Assembly (NCBI GenBank): GCA_964449285.1
Contig: CAYUZX010000012.1
Coordinates: 1 to 64,000, forward strand
From: QYOJ01 sp964449285
GTDB taxonomy: Bacteria; Bacteroidota; Bacteroidia; Bacteroidales; FEN-979
DNA length: 64,000 bases
Reading direction: 5' to 3'
Shown: positions 26,099-34,904 of the stretch, piece after piece
How positions within the stretch are numbered: the stretch's first letter is position 1
Layout of the letters: the number at the start of each line of letters is the position of its first letter
The notes under the pieces: generated by a model
Database searches by the model: none
Told to the model about the DNA's origin: nothing
The model's input: only the letters and a program-made list of their open reading frames with translations
Made by a program: the position numbers and the translations under genes

Positions 26099-27683
26099 AA
26101 ACCTCTGGGAGTTCAGGGAAGTCGCGCCGGTAAGATACCGCGATAAGTTCTTCCTGCTTGTGCTGGTGATTGCAGGTATTGCCAGTGTGTTCTATTTTGC
26201 AGACTGGTGGTTCCGCGAAAAGCACATCAGCACGCTGTGGTTCTTCATCCTGCTAAGCCTTTTTTTCTGGTATGGCATCTTCCGTCTCATCTTTATCTGG
26301 ATCAACTACCTCCATATTAAAAGGCCAGAACCGATTAACCCGGAAGAGGGTTTGCGTGTGGCGATTTTCACCACCAGCTCACCTGGAGAACCCTTGGAGA
26401 TGTTTGAAAAGACCCTTGCGGCCTGTCGTGATATCACCTATCCCCATACCACCTATCTGCTTGACGATACTCAGGATCCAAGGTTCCGGGAAGTAGCTGA
26501 GCAATATGGTGCTGTGTGGCTTGAACTGGTCGGAATTCCGGGTGCTAAAGCAGGTAAGGTCAACAAAGCGCTACAGCTTATCGATGAGGAATTCATCCTG
26601 ATCATGGACCCCGATCATATCCCGTTCCCCAACTTCCTCGATCATACCCTAGGGTTTTTCCGGGATGAGAAGGTGGGCTTTGTTCAGGTTTCACAGGCGT
26701 ACTACAACCAGTACCGTTCGTTTACTGCAAAGGGAGCAGCGGAACAGACCTATACCTTTTACGGGCCTACTCAGATGGGATTGCACGGACTGGGAGGTGC
26801 TGTTGCAATTGGGGCAAATTGTACTTTTCGAAGGAAGGCGCTCGAAAGCATCGGCGGTCACGGCATCGGCCTGGCTGAAGACCTGATCACCTCCATCCGC
26901 ATCCATGCCGCCGGTTGGAAATCGATATTCAATCCGGTGATCGTCAGCCGCGGTTTGGTACCCGAAGACTTCGGTTCCTTTTGCAAACAGCAGCTCAAAT
27001 GGTCACGAGGGGTGTTCGAAGTGACCTTCGTGGAGGTCCCTAAGCTGTTTTGGAAACTGACCGGATGGCAACGACTATCCTACCTCATGATCGGCACTTA
27101 CTACCTGGCAGGAGTGACCTCCCTCTTTTTCGTGCTGGTTCCTTTCCTCTTCTTCCTCACCGGGATATTACCGGCTAGTATGTCGTTTGTGGAGTTCCTG
27201 ATCAATGGTTCGGTGGTGGCGATCTTTGCTATCCTGATCTATCTCTATGTCCAGCGGTGGCTGGTTCACCCGCAAACAGAACGGGGACTGCACTGGCGTG
27301 GGATGGTGCTGAAATTCGCCAGTTGGCCGGTCTTCTTCCTGGGCTTCCTGCTTGGAGTAGTGAATGCCGAGATCCCCTACATCCCGACAGCAAAAAAGGC
27401 GGTGACAGGTTATTTCACCCCATTCGCCCGTCCCCTCATTGCCCAGGTCTTCATATTTATCATTGCGGTGGTGGTGATTTTCATTCAACGAAGGTTTTAC
27501 ATCTCCGAAAGCGAACTGATCCTTTCGGCTGAAAAAACATGGGCGATGATCGGATTTGCCTTCATCGCATTCCTGATGTCTCTGGGCGGTATTATCGCTG
27601 CATGGCTGGGGAAATATATCCACGTGGAAAGCCCATGGGATGGTGTGGATTTAAAATCGATTAAAACGAAGAAAAATGGCTAA
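26079..27683 (+). CDS. Cellulose-synthase-like processive glycosyltransferase (GT2)
   Basis: 534 aa with two N-terminal helices, a cytosolic GT-A domain (about 85-330) and five to six C-terminal helices. Processive GT2 motifs appear in order: DDT near residue 128, DPDH near 176 (DxD), LAEDL near 266 in place of TED, and QQLKWSRG near 303 where most cellulose synthases have QxxRW. It lacks a PilZ domain, so no c-di-GMP control is evident, and no BcsB is present. It is embedded between a BcsC-like exporter and a GH26 hydrolase with overlaps on both sides. The product could be beta-mannan, glucomannan or mixed-linkage glucan; this is inference from the hydrolase. Confidence 0.87.
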   Translation: MRKSGNKNLWEFREVAPVRYRDKFFLLVLVIAGIASVFYFADWWFREKHISTLWFFILLSLFFWYGIFRLIFIWINYLHIKRPEPINPEEGLRVAIFTTSSPGEPLEMFEKTLAACRDITYPHTTYLLDDTQDPRFREVAEQYGAVWLELVGIPGAKAGKVNKALQLIDEEFILIMDPDHIPFPNFLDHTLGFFRDEKVGFVQVSQAYYNQYRSFTAKGAAEQTYTFYGPTQMGLHGLGGAVAIGANCTFRRKALESIGGHGIGLAEDLITSIRIHAAGWKSIFNPVIVSRGLVPEDFGSFCKQQLKWSRGVFEVTFVEVPKLFWKLTGWQRLSYLMIGTYYLAGVTSLFFVLVPFLFFLTGILPASMSFVEFLINGSVVAIFAILIYLYVQRWLVHPQTERGLHWRGMVLKFASWPVFFLGFLLGVVNAEIPYIPTAKKAVTGYFTPFARPLIAQVFIFIIAVVVIFIQRRFYISESELILSAEKTWAMIGFAFIAFLMSLGGIIAAWLGKYIHVESPWDGVDLKSIKTKKNG

Positions 27684-28845
27684 GAAATCAGGCAGAATAG
27701 CTGCCACCATAGCGGCAGTTGTATTGGGTTTGTTGATTGTTATTGCAATCGTATTTGCCGGCAATCAGACCCGCGGTCCGCTGGAGAACCTATTTACATC
27801 CATGGGAACCATGGTTAAAGATGTGGAACACTATTTTATTCTTCAAAAGCGGGAGAGCAAACGGGCAGATAAACTTACCTGGTTTGATGTATATAAGGAT
27901 AATCTCGATTCCCTAAAGAACCCTTCGGTCATCCTGCTGGGTACCTACGATAATGAAACCACCGAGTCGTTTGAATCCATCATTAACCTGGAAGATTCAC
28001 TGCACACCACATTGCCTCTTATCCACCTCTTCACTGCCTGGGGGAGCAAGGCAGGGGAGCAGTTCCCAAAGTTACAGGTGGAGGCCATCCTGGCGCTCGG
28101 GTCTCTCCCCATCATCACCTGGGAACCGTGGTTGGTTGACTTTGATGATGAAGCGTACCCCAATCTCCGGCCGGTGAAGGAACGTGATAAGGGAGGATTG
28201 GCTGATATTGCCCTTGGAGAGTATGACCCCTATATCGTAACGTGGGCAGGAGAAGTGGCAAAGATCAAGGAGCCTTTGTTCCTTCGTATCGGCCACGAGA
28301 TGAACGACCCCTACCGCTACCCTTGGGGTCCGCAAAACAATGCTCCCCAGGATTTCATCGACGCCTGGAAACACATTCGTGTAATCTTTGACTCGGTTGG
28401 GGCTACTAATGTGATCTGGGTATGGTCTCCTCATCCTGCATACGGGTATTATGATGCATTCTATCCGGGGGATGAATTTGTAGATTGGGTGGGTGTCACA
28501 GCCCTGAATTACGGTGCTGTTGCCAACTGGTCACAGTGGTGGACCTTTCATGAGATCGCTGGAACCTATTATGATCTGCTGGCAGCCTTCGACAAGCCTA
28601 TTATGATAAGCGAGTTTGGCTCCCTGGCTGTGGGAGGTGACCGGCGTACATGGTATGTTGATGCGTTGAGAGATATGCCAGAGAAGTACCCATTTGTCAA
28701 ATCAGTGATATTTTTTCACTTCTCATCGGATAATACCACGACCGAACAAACGCTCAACTGGTATTTTATTGATGATACCACGATAACCCGATCGATTACC
28801 AACCAACTCGCCCTCTGGCCCGAATCCCTGAAGCCTGGAAATTGA
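27676..28845 (+). CDS. Membrane-anchored GH26 glycoside hydrolase (mannanase/lichenase family)
   Basis: 389 aa: one N-terminal anchor helix (about 8-31) then a TIM-barrel. The acid/base Glu is in IGHEMNDPYRYPWG (near residue 209) and the nucleophile Glu is in MISEFGS (near 313), both standard for GH26. Family members cut beta-1,4-mannan or beta-1,3-1,4-glucan. The start overlaps the glycosyltransferase stop by eight bases. By analogy with BcsZ in cellulose operons it probably trims or edits the polymer made by its neighbour rather than digesting food polysaccharide. Confidence 0.88.
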   Translation: MAKKSGRIAATIAAVVLGLLIVIAIVFAGNQTRGPLENLFTSMGTMVKDVEHYFILQKRESKRADKLTWFDVYKDNLDSLKNPSVILLGTYDNETTESFESIINLEDSLHTTLPLIHLFTAWGSKAGEQFPKLQVEAILALGSLPIITWEPWLVDFDDEAYPNLRPVKERDKGGLADIALGEYDPYIVTWAGEVAKIKEPLFLRIGHEMNDPYRYPWGPQNNAPQDFIDAWKHIRVIFDSVGATNVIWVWSPHPAYGYYDAFYPGDEFVDWVGVTALNYGAVANWSQWWTFHEIAGTYYDLLAAFDKPIMISEFGSLAVGGDRRTWYVDALRDMPEKYPFVKSVIFFHFSSDNTTTEQTLNWYFIDDTTITRSITNQLALWPESLKPGN

Positions 28846-28857
28846 TCTCATTTCAGA

Positions 28858-28888
28858 TTGACATCAGTTACATATTTTTGTATCTTTG
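28858..28888 (+). promoter_or_regulatory. Promoter (TTG-N20-TATCTTTG) of the first propeller lipoprotein
   Basis: TTG, 20 bases, TATCTTTG, 13-22 bases upstream of the two possible ATGs. It lies immediately after the GH26 gene, so the lipoprotein genes form a separate transcription unit. Confidence 0.7.
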
Positions 28889-28901
28889 GTGTGAACCAAA
28901 A

Positions 28902-29990
28902 ATGAATGCCATGAAAAAGATAGCGATCAGCTTTTACCTGGTGATAGCAATTCTCATAGTCATCACCGGTTGCAGTAAAAAAGAGGACAACAACAATCCT
29001 CCTGTTGAAAAGAAAAAGTATGCCTGGGTAACAGGAACCCAGGACAGTACAGGCTATGGCCTGATCCTCTTCTCGCCGGATGCCGGAGAGACATGGGAGA
29101 GACAGGGTCAGGGACAGTCGGCGTTGCAAGGCATTGATGTACAGGACATTTGGGCAGTTGATGAAGATATTGTCTGGGCTGTCGGATCTAAAAACACGAT
29201 CCTCCGTTCACAAAACGGAGGGGTGGGATGGGAGAAGATCCAGGGACCCTCACATCCGGCAGCTCCGAACCTGATGTCCATCTGTATCCCGGATCAGAAT
29301 AACATCTGGATAAGTGGAAGTAATGGTGCGGTGTATAACTCCACCGACGGAGGGAACAACTGGACAATGTTCGATACCAATTTCTTTCAGAGCGGAGGGA
29401 TCCAGGGGATCTGGGCGATGAACTCCCAGCGGATTTTTGCGGTTGGCGGGGTTCCCCCGACAGCCGACAATGAAAGAGGAATTATTGTCTGTACGATCGA
29501 TGGTGGCGCTACATGGAATACCTATGTTCCCAGCAACGATTACAACCGGAACGAATGGATAGGGGTGGTGTCCAATGGTGCTACCGTGGTGATCTACGGG
29601 GGGAAATCCCATTATATGGTAAGTATGGATGAAGGGGAAACCTGGAGGAATGATTCGGTTCCCGGTACCGGCGGTGGCGGTGGAGAAGCTGATCTCAACC
29701 ACCTGATCATGCTCGGCCCTGAAATCTGGTGGGGAGCTTATGATATGGGGCAGGTCGGCCTGACCGAAAATTGGGGATCCACCTGGACCATACAGAGTAC
29801 CGGCCATGGCGGGGATTACCTGGTTGGCATTGATGCCTGGGACAGCCAGCTCGCCCTGGTTGTGGGAACCTCGGTATCGGTACCGAGAGATGTGCCCATC
29901 CTGAAAACTTCCGACGGCGGAACCTCCTGGGAAGTAAAAAAGACCGTCAATACCAACCTGAACAAGGTCTCTTTCATCCGGAACCAGTAA
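28902..29990 (+). CDS. YCF48/BNR-type beta-propeller lipoprotein (copy 1)
   Basis: A signal peptide ends in the lipobox VITGC. The mature part is built of repeated blades with the pattern W-A-V-G-x-x-G-T-I-L-x-S-x-D-G-G-x-x-W: examples are IWAVDEDIVWAVGS, NNIWISGSNGAVYNS, TDGGNNWTMF and SDGGTSWEV. These are the blades of YCF48-like propellers, known in photosystem II assembly factors and in many secreted bacterial proteins of unknown role. A start at 28911 is equally possible. The next gene is a paralogue. Function is unknown; a surface or periplasmic scaffold role is likely. Confidence 0.8.
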   Translation: MNAMKKIAISFYLVIAILIVITGCSKKEDNNNPPVEKKKYAWVTGTQDSTGYGLILFSPDAGETWERQGQGQSALQGIDVQDIWAVDEDIVWAVGSKNTILRSQNGGVGWEKIQGPSHPAAPNLMSICIPDQNNIWISGSNGAVYNSTDGGNNWTMFDTNFFQSGGIQGIWAMNSQRIFAVGGVPPTADNERGIIVCTIDGGATWNTYVPSNDYNRNEWIGVVSNGATVVIYGGKSHYMVSMDEGETWRNDSVPGTGGGGGEADLNHLIMLGPEIWWGAYDMGQVGLTENWGSTWTIQSTGHGGDYLVGIDAWDSQLALVVGTSVSVPRDVPILKTSDGGTSWEVKKTVNTNLNKVSFIRNQ

Positions 29991-30067
29991 AATAATTCGC
30001 AGACGGCTATAAACTGACTTGATTTTCATTTACTTTTGTTATACATTTAAAGTATAATTTCTGCTCC

Positions 30068-31129
30068 GTGAAACCGTCAACCTACCTCCTTCTGTCCATT
30101 GCCCTTGTATGTTGCATGGTCACCTCCTGCAAAAAGACAACCACCCCCGATACACCCGAAAACACCAAAGTAGTTGCCTGGGCCGTTGGTGCCATGGATA
30201 CCAACAATATTGGGGTGATCCTCTATACCGATGATGCCGGTGAGACATGGAAACGACAGAGTGACGCCACGATGTTTCAGGGAGTTGACATCAACAACGT
30301 ATGGGCCATCGACCAGCAGAACGCCTGGATCGTCTGTTCTGGGAACCGGATCTACCGCACCATTAATGGAGGCGAAAGCTGGATTCTGGTGCTTACTCCC
30401 CCTCTGCCCGGAGATCCGGACCTTTTCGGAATCTCGATCCTGAACAATACCAATATCTGGGTGAGCGGAGATAAGGGGACTGTCTACAACTCAAACGATG
30501 CCGGGAACAACTGGACGGTTTATGATACCAATTCATTTCGCAGATCAATCCTTCAGGGAATTCATGTAATCACACAAAATGTCGTTTACGTGGTGGGTGA
30601 ATTTGCAACCGGACAAGGGAGTTGGGGGTTCATTGCCAGGACCCTGAATGCTGGAATTACCTGGGACTCGATTTCACTACCAAACAGCTTCAATCAGCAT
30701 GCATGGATTGGCGTTGCTGCCACTGATTCCAATAATGTGATTGTATACGGCCAAACCGGGCACTATGCTGTGACAAAAAATGGTGGAAATTTCTGGTATA
30801 CACCCGATGCTATAGATCCGGGGGATATAAACTGCATGGTGATGCTAAGTCCCGAGTCGATCTGGGGAGCATTTGATTACGATCTGATCTTCAAAACATT
30901 TGATGGAGGAGAAACCTGGCTTGACCAGACAAGTAAAGGACCTTCGAATCAGTTCCTGGTAGGGATCGATACTTATTACTCTCAAACTGCTCTGATTGTT
31001 GGCGAGTCGGCTGATACCATCCGTTCAGGCAAGATTATCAGCACAAGGGATGGAGGCAACAACTGGTCGCTTAGGCATGTAAGCCCTGCGAAGTTGCAGA
31101 AGGTCTCCTTTGCAAAGGTCCAGCAGTAA
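30068..31129 (+). CDS. YCF48/BNR-type beta-propeller lipoprotein (copy 2)
   Basis: Starts with GTG; the signal peptide ends in the lipobox MVTSC. Blade motifs match copy 1 closely in order (VNNVWAIDQQNAWIV-like NNVWAIDQQNAWIV, TNIWVSGDKGTVYNS, NDAGNNWTVYDTN, RDGGNNWSL), so the pair arose by tandem duplication. Length of 353 aa compares with about 363 in copy 1. A TACTTTTG -7 element lies 30 bases upstream without a clear -33. It is followed by a repeat-filled spacer and then the convergent rodA. Confidence 0.8.
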   Translation: MKPSTYLLLSIALVCCMVTSCKKTTTPDTPENTKVVAWAVGAMDTNNIGVILYTDDAGETWKRQSDATMFQGVDINNVWAIDQQNAWIVCSGNRIYRTINGGESWILVLTPPLPGDPDLFGISILNNTNIWVSGDKGTVYNSNDAGNNWTVYDTNSFRRSILQGIHVITQNVVYVVGEFATGQGSWGFIARTLNAGITWDSISLPNSFNQHAWIGVAATDSNNVIVYGQTGHYAVTKNGGNFWYTPDAIDPGDINCMVMLSPESIWGAFDYDLIFKTFDGGETWLDQTSKGPSNQFLVGIDTYYSQTALIVGESADTIRSGKIISTRDGGNNWSLRHVSPAKLQKVSFAKVQQ

Positions 31130-31237
31130 TCAGTAAGCAGTTGGCAGTAGCCAGTTTGCAGTTTATTGTTAGCAATTTGTTGATAGTTTTGCTAATCCCT
31201 AATCGCTTCACATCCCACGTCCCACGTCCTTCGTCTT
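31130..31237. repeat. Spacer of degenerate AGTTGGCAGT and CACGTCC repeats
   Basis: It contains AAGCAGTTGGCAGTAGCCAG followed by TTTGCAGTTT, the same 7-base lexicon (reverse complement TGCCAAC) that is inserted inside the LuxE-like gene at 35395-35424. Then comes CATCCCACGTCCCACGTCCT, reverse-complement type of the run at 43179-43236. No gene is present. Confidence 0.6.
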
Positions 31238-32497
31238 TCAGACGAGATCGTGCCTGTAAGAGTCCTGCCGGATAAAGACGAACAGGAGGATGGTGAATGC
31301 CCAGAGGGAAGATCCTCCATAACTAAGGAATGGCAAAGGAATGCCTATCACAGGCATCAGCCCCAGAGTCATTCCGATGTTGATGGCAAAATGGGTAAAT
31401 AAGACTGCCGCCACTGAATAGCCGTATATCCGGCTGAATTTGGAGCGTTGTCGCTCCGCTATGATGATGATCCGGGTGAAAAGCGAGATATACAGTACGA
31501 TCAGTACGAAGCTGCCCAGGAATCCCCACTCTTCGCCAACCGTGCAGAAGATAAAATCGGTGCTTTGTTCAGGCACGAAGTTGTACTTGGTTTGGGTGCC
31601 ATTCAGATAACCCTTGCCCAGGATCTGGCCTGATCCGATAGCAATCAGCGACTGATTCACATTGTATCCTGCGCCTTTCAAATCGCTGGTCTTCCCAATC
31701 AGAACGTTAATCCGTTGCTGCTGGTGGGGTTGAAGGATGTGGTTTACAGCATAGTCGATCGAAAATACATACCCTGCTGAACCAATCAAGATGGCTAATA
31801 CGATCATCAGGTGACGAAATTTTCGCAGGGTCATGAAGTAAAAAATGACTGCGCCGGCAAAGAGAATCCCGACCACGATAAATTTATTTATCAGCAGGGC
31901 CAGGATGCCGAATACAGGAAGTGCTACCAGGGCTAGCGTCACATACCCACTCATGCCAAAACGGTAGAATACGAGGAGAAATGCCAGAAACACTAAGGCC
32001 GAGCCTGTATCCCGCTGAAGGAGTATCAGGAGTGCGGGCAAGAAGATCAGCAGGAACGCTTTCATCCAGGTCTGAATCTTTTTCAGGTTGAGGTCTATTT
32101 TACTGAGGTATTTCGCAACCACCAATGCAGTAGCCATCTTGGCAAATTCGGCTGGCTGGATGGCTATGCTGCCCATGTGCAGCCACGACCGTGCACCGGA
32201 GATGTCCCGGCCGATAAAGATGACCAGGATAAGCACCCCTATCAACCCGAAATAGATCAGCCAGGCAAACTGGGAAAAGAACTTGGGATCGATAGCCAAT
32301 GTGATGATGGCAAGGATGAGGGCAGCGGCAATCCAGATCATCTGTTTTCCGTATCGCTGACTTATATCGAAAATGCTAGGCTGTGTTTCGTCATATACTG
32401 CAGCGTAGATGTTGAGCCAGCCGAACAGTACCAGTGCTAGGTATAGGAATACCATCACCCAGTCGATCCGGTGAAATATGCCATACTCCCGTCTCAT
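31238..32497 (-). CDS. rodA: Rod-shape-determining SEDS glycosyltransferase RodA
   Basis: 419 aa, about ten transmembrane helices. SEDS family signatures are visible: ALVVAKYLSKIDL, LLQRDTGSALVFL and, near the end, GIPLPFLSYGGSS. It polymerises lipid II into peptidoglycan strands for lateral wall growth with PBP2, whose gene ends four bases inside this start. The pairing makes RodA more likely than FtsW. Confidence 0.93.
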   Translation of the reverse strand: MRREYGIFHRIDWVMVFLYLALVLFGWLNIYAAVYDETQPSIFDISQRYGKQMIWIAAALILAIITLAIDPKFFSQFAWLIYFGLIGVLILVIFIGRDISGARSWLHMGSIAIQPAEFAKMATALVVAKYLSKIDLNLKKIQTWMKAFLLIFLPALLILLQRDTGSALVFLAFLLVFYRFGMSGYVTLALVALPVFGILALLINKFIVVGILFAGAVIFYFMTLRKFRHLMIVLAILIGSAGYVFSIDYAVNHILQPHQQQRINVLIGKTSDLKGAGYNVNQSLIAIGSGQILGKGYLNGTQTKYNFVPEQSTDFIFCTVGEEWGFLGSFVLIVLYISLFTRIIIIAERQRSKFSRIYGYSVAAVLFTHFAINIGMTLGLMPVIGIPLPFLSYGGSSLWAFTILLFVFIRQDSYRHDLV

Positions 32498-34317
32498 TGT
32501 TTAATCAGGTTACCATTCATCATCCGTTCTTGTAAATCCTGTCGCTTCACCTCTCCCTTCAAATACTTCTCAATCATCAGGCTGGCAATAGGTGCAGCCC
32601 AGGAGGCGCCCCATCCTGCATTCTCCACAATAACTGAGATCGCAATCCTGGGGTTTTCTTTTGGGGCAAATGCAATGAAGATGGAGTGGTTGTCACCATG
32701 CGGGTTCTGAGCTGTACCCGTTTTGGCACAGATAGCAACACTATCCAGCCTCGCACTGGTTGCTGTCCCGGCCAGAACGACCTTCTCCATCCCATCAACC
32801 ACCACATCGAAATAGTTGGGATCCACGGTACTGTAATGCTTTTCCATAAAGGTTCTGTTCACGCTGTTGGGTTTACCCACTCCCTTGATTACATGCGGGG
32901 TAATGTAATACCCCCGGTTGGCGATTACAGCAGTCATGTTAGCCAGCTGGACCGGCGTTATCAGGATCTCTCCCTGACCGATGGCCAACGAGATGACCGT
33001 CAGGGATCTCCATCTGTTTTTGCCATAGTACTTATCATAATAGGCGCTGGAGGGAATATTGCCTGAAAGTTCACTGGGGAGATCCAGGCCAAGCCGTTTT
33101 CCCAGACCGAATGAGAGAATGTGGTTGCGCCATATGTTAAAGTCTTTATCGGTTGCGTAGAATCCGTCTTTTTCGAGGATCGATTTGAACACCTTACAGT
33201 AGTATGTGTTGCAGGAGTATTGAATCGATTCTTCCAGGTCGAGCGGACCGGTATGGTTGTGGCATCCCACCACATGACCGTTCCCCAGATCAAAACCACC
33301 TGGACAACTATATCGGGTACTGGCAGTCAATACGCCTTCTTGTAATCCCACAAGGGCATTGGCTGTTTTGAAGGTAGATCCGGGGGGATATGTTGCCATC
33401 AGGGCACGGTTGAAGAGAGGAATGTTGATGCTGTCAACAGAAAGGAGGGCAAAGTTGTGGTTGCGTATCCGGCCAACCAGGAGGTTTGGATCATATGTGG
33501 GACTGGATACCAGGCATAGAATCTCTCCGCTGGAGGGTTCAATGGCGACAATACTTCCCTTTTTATTCAGCATCAGCAACTCACCAAGAAGCTGGAGATT
33601 AACATCAATGGAAGACCAGAGATCTGTCCCCGGAGCAGAGACGGTATCATAATGCCCCTCCTGAAAGCTGCCCATATCGCGGTTGTGAACGTCAACTATA
33701 CGTATCTTCATCCCTTTCCGGCCGCGTAACGCCTCCTCATAGGATTTCTCTATTCCGCTGATACCGATATAGTCGCTTGGTTTGTAATAAGGATTCTTGG
33801 CAATGATTGCAGGGCTGGCTTCTCCGATATACCCTAGCATATGGGCAGCGGTGGGGTAGGGATAGCTCCGCAAGGTTCGGGGTTGAACGAAAAATCCGTG
33901 AAACATGAACATCTTCTCCTGAAGGGCCCCAAAATTCGCCCGGTTGATCTGGGATTCAAATACGGATGGTTTATAGGAGGAGTAGTGCCGGGCCTTTTTC
34001 AGCCGTTCCCTGAAATCCACGATGCTGATATCCAGTAACCGGCAGAACTCGGCTGTGTCGATCGTCTTCACCTCCCTGGGAATCACCATCATGTCGTAAG
34101 CGGCTTCGTTGTAAACCAGCAATTTCCCATTCCGGTCGTAGATCAAACCCCGGGCCGGGTATTGCGTGATATATCGAAGTACGTTGTTGTTGGCCGACAG
34201 GATATACTTCTCGGCCATTACCTGAATATAAAAGAGCCGGATGGTGAAGATAAGTCCGGTTATGAGAAAAAGTCCGAGAATGATAAGTCTCCGGTTCAGG
34301 TAGAGTTTTTCCATCAC
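32494..34317 (-). CDS. mrdA: Penicillin-binding protein 2 (elongasome transpeptidase)
   Basis: 607 aa: a short N-terminal membrane helix, a dimerisation (pedestal) domain, then the transpeptidase. Active-site motifs are STFK near residue 313 (SxxK), YSCN (SxN) and AKTGTAQ (KTG). It crosslinks peptidoglycan in the periplasm together with RodA. mreB, mreC and mreD, which usually precede it, are absent; a lipoprotein gene lies six bases upstream instead. Confidence 0.93.
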   Translation of the reverse strand: MMEKLYLNRRLIILGLFLITGLIFTIRLFYIQVMAEKYILSANNNVLRYITQYPARGLIYDRNGKLLVYNEAAYDMMVIPREVKTIDTAEFCRLLDISIVDFRERLKKARHYSSYKPSVFESQINRANFGALQEKMFMFHGFFVQPRTLRSYPYPTAAHMLGYIGEASPAIIAKNPYYKPSDYIGISGIEKSYEEALRGRKGMKIRIVDVHNRDMGSFQEGHYDTVSAPGTDLWSSIDVNLQLLGELLMLNKKGSIVAIEPSSGEILCLVSSPTYDPNLLVGRIRNHNFALLSVDSINIPLFNRALMATYPPGSTFKTANALVGLQEGVLTASTRYSCPGGFDLGNGHVVGCHNHTGPLDLEESIQYSCNTYYCKVFKSILEKDGFYATDKDFNIWRNHILSFGLGKRLGLDLPSELSGNIPSSAYYDKYYGKNRWRSLTVISLAIGQGEILITPVQLANMTAVIANRGYYITPHVIKGVGKPNSVNRTFMEKHYSTVDPNYFDVVVDGMEKVVLAGTATSARLDSVAICAKTGTAQNPHGDNHSIFIAFAPKENPRIAISVIVENAGWGASWAAPIASLMIEKYLKGEVKRQDLQERMMNGNLIKQ

Positions 34318-34322
34318 TACCG

Positions 34323-34841
34323 TTACTTCCTGAGAACTATGTCGGGCGTAATAAGCACATTACTCATGTTCAGCGCCCTGTCGATGATAAAAAATTCGAA
34401 CCTTACCGTGTCGAAATCAGGGGCTGGGTCCATTGCAAGTGTATCGGACATGAAGCCTTTGATCGCTTTGCCGGGGTAGTCGGGATTCAGGACAGGAATG
34501 CGGGCACTGAACGGAGGATCGAGGACCACTTCTACATAAACAGAGTCGCGCTTTTCGAAATAACGGATCACCAGGTTATAGTAGTAGTTGCCACTCCGGT
34601 TATAGGGAGCAAAGGTATCTCCCGGATTCAGTCCGATGTCACCGTCGCCGTCCTGAAAATCGAAGGAGAGGATCCCTTTGACTGCAAGCTGACCGGTATC
34701 AAAAACCGTTATGAACGTACGGGGTGAAATCTCCGGGATGTCGGAAAACTCTTCCTGTTTGACACAGGAGGAGATGAGGAACATTCCGACCAGGGTTGCA
34801 ACCAATACCTTGATCTGGGTTTTGGGAATATACCGATTCAT
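34323..34841 (-). CDS. Small lipoprotein of unknown function upstream of mrdA
   Basis: From MNRYIPKTQIKV it has 172 aa; the signal peptide ends in the lipobox LISSC. The mature protein is beta-rich with an acidic loop FQDGDGDIGLNPGD, a pattern resembling a calcium-binding turn common in Bacteroidota surface lipoproteins. No enzyme signature is present. It is six bases from mrdA on the same strand and probably co-transcribed with mrdA-rodA, suggesting but not proving an envelope role. Confidence 0.7.
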   Translation of the reverse strand: MNRYIPKTQIKVLVATLVGMFLISSCVKQEEFSDIPEISPRTFITVFDTGQLAVKGILSFDFQDGDGDIGLNPGDTFAPYNRSGNYYYNLVIRYFEKRDSVYVEVVLDPPFSARIPVLNPDYPGKAIKGFMSDTLAMDPAPDFDTVRFEFFIIDRALNMSNVLITPDIVLRK

Positions 34842-34853
34842 TTCGTATCTTTG
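34822..34853 (+). promoter_or_regulatory. Promoter (TTG-N21-TATCTTTG) of the LuxE-like gene
   Basis: TTG, 21 bases, TATCTTTG; the downstream start is at 34905. The element overlaps the 5' end of the divergent lipoprotein gene, so the two promoters may interfere. Confidence 0.6.
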
Positions 34854-34904
34854 ATGAAATGCTAAATTACACAATTTTCCGATAGACAGGGACGCCCAGA
34901 AGCG

